The notes under the pieces were generated by a model. The model was not told where the DNA came from. It ran no database searches and worked only from the letters and a program-made list of their open reading frames with translations. Below, piece after piece: positions 7,833-17,305 of a stretch of DNA of 64,000 nucleotides (position 1 is its first letter; each line of letters starts with the position of its first letter). Source of the DNA: a virus; the IMG/VR virus record IMGVR_UViG_3300043448_001007, positions 1-64,000 of that record; one strand, 5' to 3'. Position numbers and translations under genes: made by a program.

Positions 7833-9062
7833 ATGGCAAAAACACAAGCAAAAGAAGTAAAGAAATTTGAATTTAGTAAAGTGGGTTCAATCCTAGATAA
7901 TATAGCAAAAAGTGTTCCCGTTCTAATTGAAAAGGAAATTAAAGAAAAAACATTTATCCCAACCGGAGTCTATTTATTAGATGCTGCTTTAAGTGGTAGA
8001 TTATTAGGTGGTGGTATTTCTACTAATAGAATCACTGCTTTTGCTGGTGAGTCTGGTGCTGGTAAATCATTTTTATGTTATAGCGTATCTAAACAAGCTC
8101 AAAAAATGGGATATTCTGTAATTTATATTGATACAGAACAAGCAATTGATTTGGAAGATTTTCCTAAATTCGGAATTGATAACTCTTTAGAAAAACTTAG
8201 ATTAATTAGATCTAACAAAGTTGAAGATGTTAATATTCTTCTAACCCAATTAGTTGATGAATTAAAAGAACAAAAATTAGCTGGATTTGAACTACCTAAA
8301 TTAATGATTGTTTTAGATTCATTAGGTCAAATGGCTTCTAATAAAGAAAAAGAAGACTTAAAAAAGGGTGATATTAAACAAGATATGACTAAAGCAAAGG
8401 CACTAGGATCTATGTTTAGAAGTATTAATACAGACTTAGGATATTTAGATATTCCACTATTAGTAGCTAACCATACCTATTTAACTTTAGATTTATTTCC
8501 ACAGGAGAAACTCAAAGGCGGCAATGGTCTTCTATATTCAGCTTCGGTAATTGGTTTTATGAGTAAGTCTAAACTTAAAACGGGTGAAGAAGATGATATG
8601 GACTTAGGACAGTCTGGAATTACTGTCTTGTTTAAGACTAATAAAAACCGTTTGGCCAAACCAAAGAAAATTAGATTTGATATTTCTTTTGTTAGTGGTA
8701 TGAATCCATATACTGGTTTAGACGCTTTCTGTCGTCCAGAATTTTATAATCAAATAGGAATTGCTCAAGGAAAAGAAGAAGTTGATAAATCAACTGGTGA
8801 GTTAAAATTTGTTCCGGGTGGAAATAGATGGTTTGTTAGACACTTAAATAAATCAGTAACAACAAAACAACTATTTACTTCTGAGGTATTTACACAAGAA
8901 GTATTGGAAAAAATGGCACCAATTGTAAATGATTATTTCAAATTTAAATCATTGGAGGAAATGGAAGAAACTGAAAAGAAATTCAACGAGATTGTTGGTT
9001 CAGATGATGATGACAATATAACAGATGTTGATTCAATGGATGCAAGTGATTTCTTTAATTAA
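7833..9062 (+). CDS. uvsX: UvsX/RecA-like recombinase (409 aa)
   Basis: A RecA-fold ATPase for strand exchange in recombination-dependent replication. The Walker A motif GESGAGKS is near residue 72. IYIDTEQAID and a Walker B-type strand LMIVLDSLG follow, then the LLVANHTY strand and a KGGNGLLYSAS loop region as in phage UvsX. The tail is acidic (DDDDNITDVDSMDASDFF), usual for single-strand-DNA recombinases. I chose the start at 7833 (MAKTQAKEV): the in-frame extension to 7794 would add 13 residues encoded by the TATATA element and the inverted repeat. Length is close to T4 UvsX (about 390). It has its own terminator downstream. Confidence 0.93.
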   Translation: MAKTQAKEVKKFEFSKVGSILDNIAKSVPVLIEKEIKEKTFIPTGVYLLDAALSGRLLGGGISTNRITAFAGESGAGKSFLCYSVSKQAQKMGYSVIYIDTEQAIDLEDFPKFGIDNSLEKLRLIRSNKVEDVNILLTQLVDELKEQKLAGFELPKLMIVLDSLGQMASNKEKEDLKKGDIKQDMTKAKALGSMFRSINTDLGYLDIPLLVANHTYLTLDLFPQEKLKGGNGLLYSASVIGFMSKSKLKTGEEDDMDLGQSGITVLFKTNKNRLAKPKKIRFDISFVSGMNPYTGLDAFCRPEFYNQIGIAQGKEEVDKSTGELKFVPGGNRWFVRHLNKSVTTKQLFTSEVFTQEVLEKMAPIVNDYFKFKSLEEMEETEKKFNEIVGSDDDDNITDVDSMDASDFFN

Positions 9063-9109
9063 AAATAAAAGAAAGTATAAACAGATAGAAATATAACCTC
9101 TCAATTTAG

Positions 9110-9135
9110 ATCCGGATTAATTTCCGGATTTTTAT
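9110..9135 (+). terminator. Terminator after uvsX
   Basis: Stem ATCCGGA / TCCGGAT with a TTAATT loop followed by T-rich DNA, about 48 bp after the uvsX stop. Confidence 0.75.
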
Positions 9136-9153
9136 TTTATATGGGTTTTATGA

Positions 9154-9165
9154 TTTAATATATAC
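9154..9165 (+). promoter_or_regulatory. Putative late promoter (TTTAATATATAC)
   Basis: Motif 24 bp upstream of the 1218-aa fibre gene, between the uvsX terminator and the gene. Confidence 0.55.
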
Positions 9166-9189
9166 AGATAGAAAATATTTATAATCAAT

Positions 9190-12100
9190 ATGGCTCAAAA
9201 TAAAGGAACTTTATTAGTATCACCCATTAGACCAATTAATGGTGATTTAAACATACCAGTAGCATATGCTGAAGAAATAAGAGGTGGTTGGCATTCTGTT
9301 GATGCTATATCGGATCGTGATCTAATTAGTGAGGGTAGAAGAAAATTTGGAATGATTGTTTATGTTAAAAACGATGATAAATTCTTCCAATTAAAACAAA
9401 CTAATTCACCATCACTAAATGATAATTTAAACTGGAACCAAATTAATTTAGTTCAATCCGGTAGTGAGTGGGTAAATTCTGTTTTATCAAAACAAGGAAC
9501 TCCACCGATGTCTCCATCCAATGGGGATAGATATCTTATTGATGTTGGTACTGGAGTTTGGACAGCTCATAGTAATAAAATTGCTGAATATTTAAATACA
9601 TCCTGGATATATACAACACCAACTGAAGGAATGACTGTTCGGATTGATAATGAACCCGGTCCAATCTATTCCTATTTGGGTGGAATCTGGACAAAACAGG
9701 AATTTGTAGGAGATGCTCAATATCCTTATTATATAGTTCCAAATAGTGCAAATTTAAATGTTGCCACTGGTTCTGAATATTTAATATATGGTGATTTAAC
9801 TTTAAATGGGAATATTAATAATAATGGTAAAGTTGTTGTATTAAATGGAAGTATAAGTGGTGGTGGAACAATCAGTGGATCTGGATTAATACAACAAGTT
9901 AATTTATTAACTGATGTTATAGCTGGTCCTGGTATAACTATTTCATCAACATCTTCATTAACCAGAACAGTATCAACTAATATTATTGCTGGGACTGGGA
10001 TTTATATTTCAAATAATGGTAATCAATTAGATATATCATCTCTTCCACAATTAGTTTCACCGAGTTATGTTATTCAAGCTAATGAGAAAATAGTAGTTCC
10101 AGATTGGAAAGAATATTTTATCTATGGAGATTTAACTGTTTATGGAGAGTTAGATATTGCAGATGATGGTAAGGTGGTAGTTGTAAATGGTAACTTTATA
10201 TCAGCTACTGGGGCTACGGTTACTAATATGGGTAATATTGAGTTATATCAGTTAGTAACAGTGGCTGATGATAATTTAAAAGTTGATATAACTGAAATAA
10301 GATATGGTTCCGCTGGTAGAATTTTATATGAAAGTCCCCTAAAATGGGTTCCATTGTATGGTACTTATGCTAGAGTATTAACTGAAGACTCTAATTTTGT
10401 TTATACAACATCTAGTGCTTATTTAACATCAACAGCTTCATCTTTTGAAAATTATATGGGTGTGGGTACATCAGATCCGTTAAAAAAATTACACATTCAT
10501 AATTCTGGATTATTAATTGATGGTAGTGTTAGTGAACAAGAGTCTGGGTTAGGTGATCCAAATTTTGCTAGATTAGTAATTGATTCAGAATCTTCAGAAT
10601 TACATTCATTAATTGATGCTAGAAATGATTATGGAACAGTTTTACATGTTAAAGGTAATATTGAGGGTGGTAATAGATTTCCAAGTGTTAGTATAGGAAC
10701 ACCATCTACAACTGGATTATTTCAAGTCAATGATTATTATGGGTTAAATAGTTTATTTATTAATAGAACTGGTGATATTGGTTTACATACCTTAAGTCCA
10801 AGTTTTAGTACACATATTGTGGGTGATGTTCGATTGGATTTGGGTGGTGATTCTAATTATGATATGTTTATCCGAGGAACTAATTCTAAATTAGAAAGAA
10901 TACCACATGGATTACCTAATCAAGTATTTAAAATTCCAGCGGATGGTGCCACACCATCCTGGTCAAACTTTAGTGGTGGGGGTAGTAGTGCAAGTGTATC
11001 TATTGATACTAATGAAATTGCTTTTGGTACCGGAACTGGGATCACAAGTTCTAATAGTTTTAGATTTTATTCAAGCTCTAATAGTTTAAATTCTGGATAT
11101 AATAGTGGAATGACCTTTTCATATTGTTCATCAATTTTAGGTGGTCAATCTAATTGTATATCTGCTTCACAGATGTCATCTATTATCGGAGGATCTAATA
11201 ATAATGTTAAGGTATGTAGTCAAAGATCATCTATTATAGGTGGTCAGTGTAATACCATTGGTACACAATCTCAACAGTCTGTTATATTGGGTGGGTATTG
11301 TAACTGTATCCAATATTCTAACAAATCGATAATTGGTGGTGGTGAATATAATAGTATGAATAGCTCTATATTTTCTTCAATAATCAGTGGTTTTCAAAAT
11401 AAAATATTAAATGCTTCTCAATATTCATCAATAATTGGAGGTAGAGATAATAAAACATGCACATCATCATTTTCTGTATTAATTGGTGGTAGAAATAATA
11501 CAATATCATCATCTAGTTGTTCTAATAGTATAGGTGGATATTCTAATAATATAAATTCAATAAATTCTTCAATAATAAATGGTTCATATAATACCATTAA
11601 TAATGGATCTGATAGGTCTCTAATTTCAGGCGGATCTTATAATATTATAACTAACGGTTCATCAAACTCTTTAATTATAAATGGATTAAATAACACTATT
11701 ATGAATGGATCACTTAATAGTTCAATTATGGTGGGGTCTAATAATATAATGTGTAATGGTGCATGTTGTTCACTTATTATCGGATCGAACAACAGTGATA
11801 TGAATAATGGTGTTATGAGATCAGTTATAATAAGTTCCAATCTCAGTAAAATACAAAATGGTGCCTGTGACTCAATAATTAATGGTGGTACATGTCATCG
11901 AATTTGTTTTGGATCACAAAATACATTCATAGGTGGTGGATTTATGAATGACGCTTGTGGAGTTGAAAGTTCATCTATTATTGGTGGACATAATAATCAA
12001 ATTACATGTAATACCAAATCTTCGATAATGGGAGGACATTGTAATTATATATTAGTAAGTGATCAATCTTCAATAATAGGTGGTAAATATAATATTATAT

Positions 12101-12846
12101 CATGGACATCTAGCAATTCATCTATTATAGGTGGTTGTTATAATACAATGACAGCATCTGCATACTCATCATCAATAATTGGTGGTAATAATAATTATAA
12201 TCGATCTGCTATATCATCCATAATAGGTGGTAGATCTAATAGTATCATATTATCAAACTATTCATCAATTATAGGTGGTTTATGTAATACGATGACAACA
12301 TCATCAAAATATTCATCAATATTAGGCGGTTATAAAAATAATATGACACAGACAACTGATTCATTGGTATTTGGTAGATGTAATATAGTTACATCATCTA
12401 ATAATACATCGATATTAGGTGGATTTCGTAACTGTATAATATCATCTAACTCATCTCCTATACTCGGTGGTTATTTTAATAGTATACTATCATCATCCAT
12501 ATTTTCATCTATGATTGGTGGATATTGTGGAAGCATCTCATCATCAAATTATTCATCAATTATTGGTGGTAAGTTTAATAGTATGACACAATCCAGTGCA
12601 TCAGCAATATTATCATCTTGTAACATTAGATTGGTAAATTCTTGTAATACTAATATTCTGGGTATTAATAGTATATCTGGTCTTACATTCTCAAATAGAT
12701 GTAATGATACGATTGTTCAAGATTTTGTTGTGACAGGTTCAATGTCTACCATTATTTCATCCAACGAATTTTTTGGTATAACTGGAACATTCTCCTCACC
12801 GACTCAAATAGTTGTTAAGAATGGTATCATTATCAGTATAACATAA
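9190..12846 (+). CDS. Tail fibre/adhesin-like protein with about 30 SSIIGGxxN repeats (1218 aa)
   Basis: Residues 1-180 resemble phage tail and baseplate attachment modules (SNGDRYLIDVGTGVW, then an IAEYLNTSWIYTTPTEGM strand). Residues ~190-640 are beta-rich, with LNGNINNNGKVVVLNGSISG-type strands typical of solenoids. From about 645 to 1135 there are roughly 30 units of ~16 residues built on SSIIGGxxNxI. They resemble the YadA-type head repeat of trimeric adhesins, which forms a left-handed beta-roll. Many units carry Cys (YCNCI, GQCNTI), unusual for an exported or virion fibre. The C-terminal ~60 residues are non-repetitive and may be the tip. Receptor binding is inference. A strong terminator follows. 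Confidence 0.8.
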   Translation: MAQNKGTLLVSPIRPINGDLNIPVAYAEEIRGGWHSVDAISDRDLISEGRRKFGMIVYVKNDDKFFQLKQTNSPSLNDNLNWNQINLVQSGSEWVNSVLSKQGTPPMSPSNGDRYLIDVGTGVWTAHSNKIAEYLNTSWIYTTPTEGMTVRIDNEPGPIYSYLGGIWTKQEFVGDAQYPYYIVPNSANLNVATGSEYLIYGDLTLNGNINNNGKVVVLNGSISGGGTISGSGLIQQVNLLTDVIAGPGITISSTSSLTRTVSTNIIAGTGIYISNNGNQLDISSLPQLVSPSYVIQANEKIVVPDWKEYFIYGDLTVYGELDIADDGKVVVVNGNFISATGATVTNMGNIELYQLVTVADDNLKVDITEIRYGSAGRILYESPLKWVPLYGTYARVLTEDSNFVYTTSSAYLTSTASSFENYMGVGTSDPLKKLHIHNSGLLIDGSVSEQESGLGDPNFARLVIDSESSELHSLIDARNDYGTVLHVKGNIEGGNRFPSVSIGTPSTTGLFQVNDYYGLNSLFINRTGDIGLHTLSPSFSTHIVGDVRLDLGGDSNYDMFIRGTNSKLERIPHGLPNQVFKIPADGATPSWSNFSGGGSSASVSIDTNEIAFGTGTGITSSNSFRFYSSSNSLNSGYNSGMTFSYCSSILGGQSNCISASQMSSIIGGSNNNVKVCSQRSSIIGGQCNTIGTQSQQSVILGGYCNCIQYSNKSIIGGGEYNSMNSSIFSSIISGFQNKILNASQYSSIIGGRDNKTCTSSFSVLIGGRNNTISSSSCSNSIGGYSNNINSINSSIINGSYNTINNGSDRSLISGGSYNIITNGSSNSLIINGLNNTIMNGSLNSSIMVGSNNIMCNGACCSLIIGSNNSDMNNGVMRSVIISSNLSKIQNGACDSIINGGTCHRICFGSQNTFIGGGFMNDACGVESSSIIGGHNNQITCNTKSSIMGGHCNYILVSDQSSIIGGKYNIISWTSSNSSIIGGCYNTMTASAYSSSIIGGNNNYNRSAISSIIGGRSNSIILSNYSSIIGGLCNTMTTSSKYSSILGGYKNNMTQTTDSLVFGRCNIVTSSNNTSILGGFRNCIISSNSSPILGGYFNSILSSSIFSSMIGGYCGSISSSNYSSIIGGKFNSMTQSSASAILSSCNIRLVNSCNTNILGINSISGLTFSNRCNDTIVQDFVVTGSMSTIISSNEFFGITGTFSSPTQIVVKNGIIISIT

Positions 12847-12847
12847 T

Positions 12848-12874
12848 AAAAAAACCTCTTTAAAGAGGTTTTTT
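12848..12874. terminator. Bidirectional terminator
   Basis: Palindrome AAACCTCTTT/AAAGAGGTTT with flanking A and T runs between the convergent fibre gene and the minus-strand gene; it overlaps the 3' end of the latter. Confidence 0.8.
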
Positions 12875-13150
12875 CGTTTTAATAGTAATTATATTGTCTA
12901 ATGTAAAATCATTAAGTGGTTTTCCACCATTTCGAATGTAGTCATCATATTCAGTGGAATTAATAAAGTCATTTAATAATTCTTGATAATCCTCCAACAT
13001 ATATACCTTACCATCATAAGTAATTGTATCTAAGCTTAATCCAGTACTTGGAAATTTTGGTCTTCCATACATAGGACCAACATCTCCAAAAAATGGTGCT
13101 CCAGAACCTTCTAAAAATTGTTTAAAATTATTTACTTTCGATTTTCTCAT
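12860..13150 (-). CDS. Hypothetical protein with tag-like N-terminus (96 aa)
   Basis: Starting at 13150 the product is MRKSKVNNFKQFLEGSGAP; an upstream ATG at 13159 adds MNF. The FKQFLEG stretch is close to the T4 capsid-targeting form (YQEFIAE). The rest (GDVGPMYGRPKFPSTGLS, then a LEDYQELLNDFINS helix) matches no family I know. Its start overlaps the end of the upstream gene by about 23 bp, so the two minus-strand genes form a coupled unit. Confidence 0.65.
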   Translation of the reverse strand: MRKSKVNNFKQFLEGSGAPFFGDVGPMYGRPKFPSTGLSLDTITYDGKVYMLEDYQELLNDFINSTEYDDYIRNGGKPLNDFTLDNIITIKTKKPL

Positions 13151-13577
13151 AAAATTCATCCTCAGATTCTAAGGAGTATAAATCCTTTTTATTATTATAT
13201 ATTAAGTTATAAAGAAAATTATCACCTAATTCATAAACTACATTATTTTTTAAAACTAATTGACAATCACCTTGAAAATTATTATTAATTGATATAATTT
13301 GGGAATTAATTCTACCATCTTTATCTTCTAAATTACAAATAATTTTCTTTTTGGATATAATGTATTTAACTCTTTCAACTATATTCTCTTTTGATAATAG
13401 TTTATAATCTTTATACTCTTCTACTAATTCATTTTCATAGTTTTTGAGAAACAATTTCTCTCGTTCTGATAATGATATTTTTTTGGAAACCTTATCCAAA
13501 ATTAGATTCAATTTAATTTCCTTGAAAGAATCTCGAATCTGACTAAAGGGTAGTTTAAACTTTACCATATTAGACAC
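13128..13577 (-). CDS. Hypothetical protein (149 aa)
   Basis: Starts MSNMVKFKLPFSQIRDSFKE. The first 75 residues are helical and charged; the second half holds beta strands with alternating hydrophobics (CQLVLKNNVVYELG). No motif recognised. First gene of a two-gene minus-strand unit with a promoter-like element about 20 bp upstream. Confidence 0.7.
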   Translation of the reverse strand: MSNMVKFKLPFSQIRDSFKEIKLNLILDKVSKKISLSEREKLFLKNYENELVEEYKDYKLLSKENIVERVKYIISKKKIICNLEDKDGRINSQIISINNNFQGDCQLVLKNNVVYELGDNFLYNLIYNNKKDLYSLESEDEFYEKIESK

Positions 13578-13594
13578 TTATTTTTTAAATAATA

Positions 13595-13610
13595 CCATAT
13601 ATATTAAAAA
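13595..13610 (-). promoter_or_regulatory. Putative promoter (TTTTTAATATATATGG)
   Basis: Minus-strand copy of the recurrent element, 18 bp before the ATG at 13577. A divergent plus-strand copy lies 23 bp further on. Confidence 0.5.
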
Positions 13611-13632
13611 TATAACTTAAAGATATGAAATA

Positions 13633-13644
13633 TTTAATATATAT
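13633..13644 (+). promoter_or_regulatory. Putative late promoter (TTTAATATATAT)
   Basis: Copy of the motif 20 bp upstream of the tape-measure-like gene, back to back with the minus-strand copy. Confidence 0.5.
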
Positions 13645-13664
13645 GATAATAAATTATTTTATTT

Positions 13665-16328
13665 ATGGATAAACAATTATTAGATGCATTAGATAACCTA
13701 TCATTTGCTTTAGATGAGATTGCAAAAGCACTTAATTCAAAAAATGGTGAATCTCAATCATCGGTTGGGAGTGCTTTACAAAGTGGTGATTTTTCCAATC
13801 AAATGGTGGAGATAGGTAAAGGAATTCAATCTATAAAAGAGGACACAAAGAAGATTTTAGAAAATCAAAATACTATTCTAAATATGCAAAAAGAAAAAGA
13901 TTCTAAAAAAACTGATGTTTTTGAAGAGTCGGGTCAAAAAAAGAATAGTATTAAAGATGGTGTTGTATCTGTCTTATTAATAGCTGGGGCTGTTTTAGCA
14001 ATAGGAACTGCATTCAGTCTTTTAGGTGATGTTGATTGGAAAACTGTAATTTCATTATCAATTTCCCTACCCTTATTAGCTATGGCTTTTGAGAAAATAT
14101 CAACTATGAAGGATTTATCATATAAAAATATGATTAATCTATTCTTAATAACAACAACTATGTCGATGGCTGTATTAGCATCATCTTATATATTATCAGG
14201 GGTTAAACCAGTTGGGGCTTCTCAATTATTAACAGTTGTTTTAATAGCGGCTTCATTCTCGTTAATATCTTTTAATGTTGGTAAATTAGTAACAGCTTTT
14301 AGTTCTATCTCAACAACCGATGCTATTAAATCATCTTTCTTAATGCCCTTATTACTTACATCTGTTTCAATGGCTATTGCGGCTTCTTCATACTTTTTAG
14401 ATATGGTTAAACCAATTGGATTATCACAGGCCATTACATCAATTCTTATCGCTGGAACATTTACTGTTTTGGGATATGGTGTTGGTAAGTTATTAGAGTC
14501 ATTTAAAGGTATATCTGTAAATGATGCTATATCAGCTTCTTTCTTAATACCTATTTTATTAGTTTCAATATCATATGCTATATCCCTTTCATCATCATTA
14601 TTAGCTGGTGTAACACCAATTGGATTATCACAAGCCATTACCTCTATTTTAATTGCTGCTACATTTACTGTAATATCTTATGGAGTTGGTCAATTATTAA
14701 AAGGATTTAATGGTATATCAGCTTCTGATGCTATGTTAGCTTCCTTAACTTTACCACTTTTATTAGTTGGTATTTCAGCGGCTATTGTTGGATCATCTTA
14801 TTTAATAAAAAATATCCAAGATGTTAGTATGTCACAATTAATAACCTTCTTTGGAATAGGATTAACATTATCAGTTGTTGGTATTATAATGGGAGTTGCA
14901 TTAAAAGTTATTAGTAAGATCGGAAAGCCAGAAGAATTCTTCGAAGGTGCTATATCTACTGTTTTTATCGCGGGTGCTATTGCTATATCTTCACATATTA
15001 TCGCTATGGGTAATTATACTGGAAACTTCCCCCCATTGGATTGGTCAATTGGGGTTGGATTAAGTTTAATTATTTTTTCATTACCAGTTTGGTTTTTGGG
15101 TAAAATGGGTGTTAGTGATATTATTAAAGGAACAATTGCCGCTGTTTTGGTATCTGGGTCTATTATGGTATCATCATTAATTCTTGAAATGGGATCTTAT
15201 AAAAAATATCCATCTTTAGATTGGGCATTGGGTGTTGGTCTAAGTTTGGGGGCTTTTGGATTAGCTGCTGTTTTACTTGGAGCCGTTGCTCTATCTCCTA
15301 CTTTTTATATGGGATTGGGAGCGGTTCTATTAGTTGCTGGATCAATAGTAGCAACATCTTATATTTTAGAGTCCGGATCTTATAAAAAATATCCATCATT
15401 TGAGTGGGCTAGTAGTGTTGGTTTATTGATGGCTGGATTCAGTGTTGGTATTATCGGATTAGCTTTAGCCTCACCATTCATTTTAGTTGGATCAGCTGCT
15501 ATGTTAATGTTGGGTGGAACAATCTTAGCTATTGACAAAATGTTTGAGAGTGGAAGCTTCACAAAATATCCAAGTGAAGAATGGTTTGGTGGTGTTAAGA
15601 AAACAATATTGGGTTTTATTGACTTAATGGATGTGGTGTCGATTGGGTCAGCTATTAGTGGTGCTGTATCAGATATGTTTGGTGGAGGTTTAACTGATAT
15701 TGCTGAATCTATTTTAGAAATCGATAAAGTATTTGAGGGTGGTAATTTTACAAAATATCCATCAATGGCTTGGGGTAATGGTGTTTTAAATGCTATCGCT
15801 AAGTTTAATCAAATTAAAAATGCTCTTAGTGGTGGTTCTAAATTAGGTGATATTTTTGGTGGAAATGATTTACAAAATACTGTTTCTAGTATATCACAAT
15901 TAGCAGTAGCCTTTGATAGATTAGGAAAGGCTATGTCAACTTTTGCCAACTCTATTTCATCAATTGATGAAGAAAAATTAACAGCTATAAAATCTTTATC
16001 ATCAACAGTTGTCCTAATGTCTTTATTAAATCCAGATCAATTCTCTGAAATGATGGATGCGATGGAAGAAAAATCTGGAATATTTGGTGAATTTATTGAT
16101 GAGTATAATAATAGTAGAAAAGAAGCTGAAACGGGTGGTTTCTTCTCTAGTTTTAAGTCTCCATCTTCGGATAAACCCAAAAGTGATGCTGATATTTTAG
16201 GACCTAAATTAGATAAAATGAATGCCCTATTAGCTGATATATCAACTGTTGTTGGATCAAAAGGATCATTAAAAACTTATATAAATAATAAGGGAAGAGA
16301 AGCTAATGTTTCACCAACTAAAAAGTAA
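13665..16328 (+). CDS. Putative tail tape-measure protein with two families of internal repeats (887 aa)
   Basis: Residues 1-90 are a polar coiled-coil-like head. From ~100 to 400 about four hydrophobic units of ~66 residues recur (GLSQAITSILIAGTFTV, then GVGKLLESFKGIS, then DAISASFLIPILLVS). From ~440 to 720 a second repeat built on ESGSYKKYPSxEWxxGVG appears about five times. The C-terminal ~150 residues are helical with linkers. Long length, strongly hydrophobic helical repeats and the neighbourhood of small tail-type genes suggest the tape measure, which sets tail length and crosses the host membrane during ejection. A phage membrane protein is the alternative. It is longer than T4 gp29 (590 aa). 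Confidence 0.5.
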   Translation: MDKQLLDALDNLSFALDEIAKALNSKNGESQSSVGSALQSGDFSNQMVEIGKGIQSIKEDTKKILENQNTILNMQKEKDSKKTDVFEESGQKKNSIKDGVVSVLLIAGAVLAIGTAFSLLGDVDWKTVISLSISLPLLAMAFEKISTMKDLSYKNMINLFLITTTMSMAVLASSYILSGVKPVGASQLLTVVLIAASFSLISFNVGKLVTAFSSISTTDAIKSSFLMPLLLTSVSMAIAASSYFLDMVKPIGLSQAITSILIAGTFTVLGYGVGKLLESFKGISVNDAISASFLIPILLVSISYAISLSSSLLAGVTPIGLSQAITSILIAATFTVISYGVGQLLKGFNGISASDAMLASLTLPLLLVGISAAIVGSSYLIKNIQDVSMSQLITFFGIGLTLSVVGIIMGVALKVISKIGKPEEFFEGAISTVFIAGAIAISSHIIAMGNYTGNFPPLDWSIGVGLSLIIFSLPVWFLGKMGVSDIIKGTIAAVLVSGSIMVSSLILEMGSYKKYPSLDWALGVGLSLGAFGLAAVLLGAVALSPTFYMGLGAVLLVAGSIVATSYILESGSYKKYPSFEWASSVGLLMAGFSVGIIGLALASPFILVGSAAMLMLGGTILAIDKMFESGSFTKYPSEEWFGGVKKTILGFIDLMDVVSIGSAISGAVSDMFGGGLTDIAESILEIDKVFEGGNFTKYPSMAWGNGVLNAIAKFNQIKNALSGGSKLGDIFGGNDLQNTVSSISQLAVAFDRLGKAMSTFANSISSIDEEKLTAIKSLSSTVVLMSLLNPDQFSEMMDAMEEKSGIFGEFIDEYNNSRKEAETGGFFSSFKSPSSDKPKSDADILGPKLDKMNALLADISTVVGSKGSLKTYINNKGREANVSPTKK

Positions 16329-16370
16329 AAATATTTAAAACTTTTTAATCTTTTATTATATACTTTTTAT

Positions 16371-16802
16371 ATGGAGATTTTTAATGATTATAAATTGTAT
16401 CAGTCGTATAAAAAAATAATACGACAAAATAGAGTTACTTTAGAAGCTAATTATGGAATTAGAATAGACTCAGCTAATAGACTATATACTGTAATTAATA
16501 TACCTCAATCACAAGATGATGAGGCTTATAATTTAAGAAAACAAGATATTGATAGATTAGCTGAATCTTATATTAAAGAGTATATAAATAAATTATCTTT
16601 ATATTTAAACTCAATTGGACTGGGTGAATTATATAATTTTTATGAACCAATTAAGAAGTTGGAAAAACATTCTTATTTAATTGTCCTAGGATTCTCGAAA
16701 ATAAATAGCGTTGAATTAAATCGGAATCTCTATTTTAGATTATACCCACTAATAGGAATCTCTATTTTAATTTATTTAATTATTTATTACTTCCAACATT
16801 AA
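16371..16802 (+). CDS. Hypothetical protein with C-terminal membrane anchor (143 aa)
   Basis: Starts MEIFNDYKLYQSYKKIIRQN. Residues 1-115 are charged and mixed alpha/beta; the last ~20 (YPLIGISILIYLIIYYF) form one transmembrane helix followed by QH. This layout is that of a tail-anchored membrane protein. It sits 42 bp after the tape-measure-like gene on the same strand with a TTATATAC element between, so it belongs to this tail-like operon. Family unknown. Confidence 0.7.
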   Translation: MEIFNDYKLYQSYKKIIRQNRVTLEANYGIRIDSANRLYTVINIPQSQDDEAYNLRKQDIDRLAESYIKEYINKLSLYLNSIGLGELYNFYEPIKKLEKHSYLIVLGFSKINSVELNRNLYFRLYPLIGISILIYLIIYYFQH

Positions 16803-16850
16803 ACTTTTAAATACTTTTTTCTAAAATAAAAAACAATAAAAATAAATACT

Positions 16851-17288
16851 ATGGCTAAATTTACAGAAGTATCAGATGATTTTAAAGATAGATTCTTTGA
16901 GATTTATAAATCAAAATCATTTGCAATTAATTTAAAATTTGATTTCTTAGGAAATGAAAAACAAAAAGAGTTAGTAAAAGTAAAGAAAATATCGGATGAC
17001 TATTCTTTCCGTATGGGGAAAGATATTATGGTCTATGTAAATGAAGATCTTTTTGTAGCTTTTGATGATGAATCGATCACAATCTTGATTGAACAAGAAT
17101 TAGATAAAATTCAAGTTAATTTAGATTCTGGTGTTATTAAATTAATTAAACCAGATTTAAATACTTTCTCAACTCTTATCACTAAATATGGTGTAGAGTC
17201 TGTTGGAAAAGCTAACCAAGTTCAGGAGTTATATTCCCAACAAAAGAAAGATGGAACTTTGGAAAATAAAGGTGATTTTGCCTTCTAA
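16851..17288 (+). CDS. Conserved-looking phage protein (145 aa)
   Basis: Starts MAKFTEVSDDFKDRFFEIYK. The middle reads VYVNEDLFVAFDDESITILI, then EQELDKIQVNLDSGVIKLIK and PDLNTFSTLITKYG. The EQELDKI helix after a strand recalls the short metal-binding helix of phage putative metallopeptidases, but no HExxH is present, so I do not assign an enzyme. It ends with a short acidic tail. The next gene follows after 17 bp, so the two are surely co-transcribed. Confidence 0.75.
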   Translation: MAKFTEVSDDFKDRFFEIYKSKSFAINLKFDFLGNEKQKELVKVKKISDDYSFRMGKDIMVYVNEDLFVAFDDESITILIEQELDKIQVNLDSGVIKLIKPDLNTFSTLITKYGVESVGKANQVQELYSQQKKDGTLENKGDFAF

Positions 17289-17305
17289 AAATAAAATAAA
17301 ATAAA

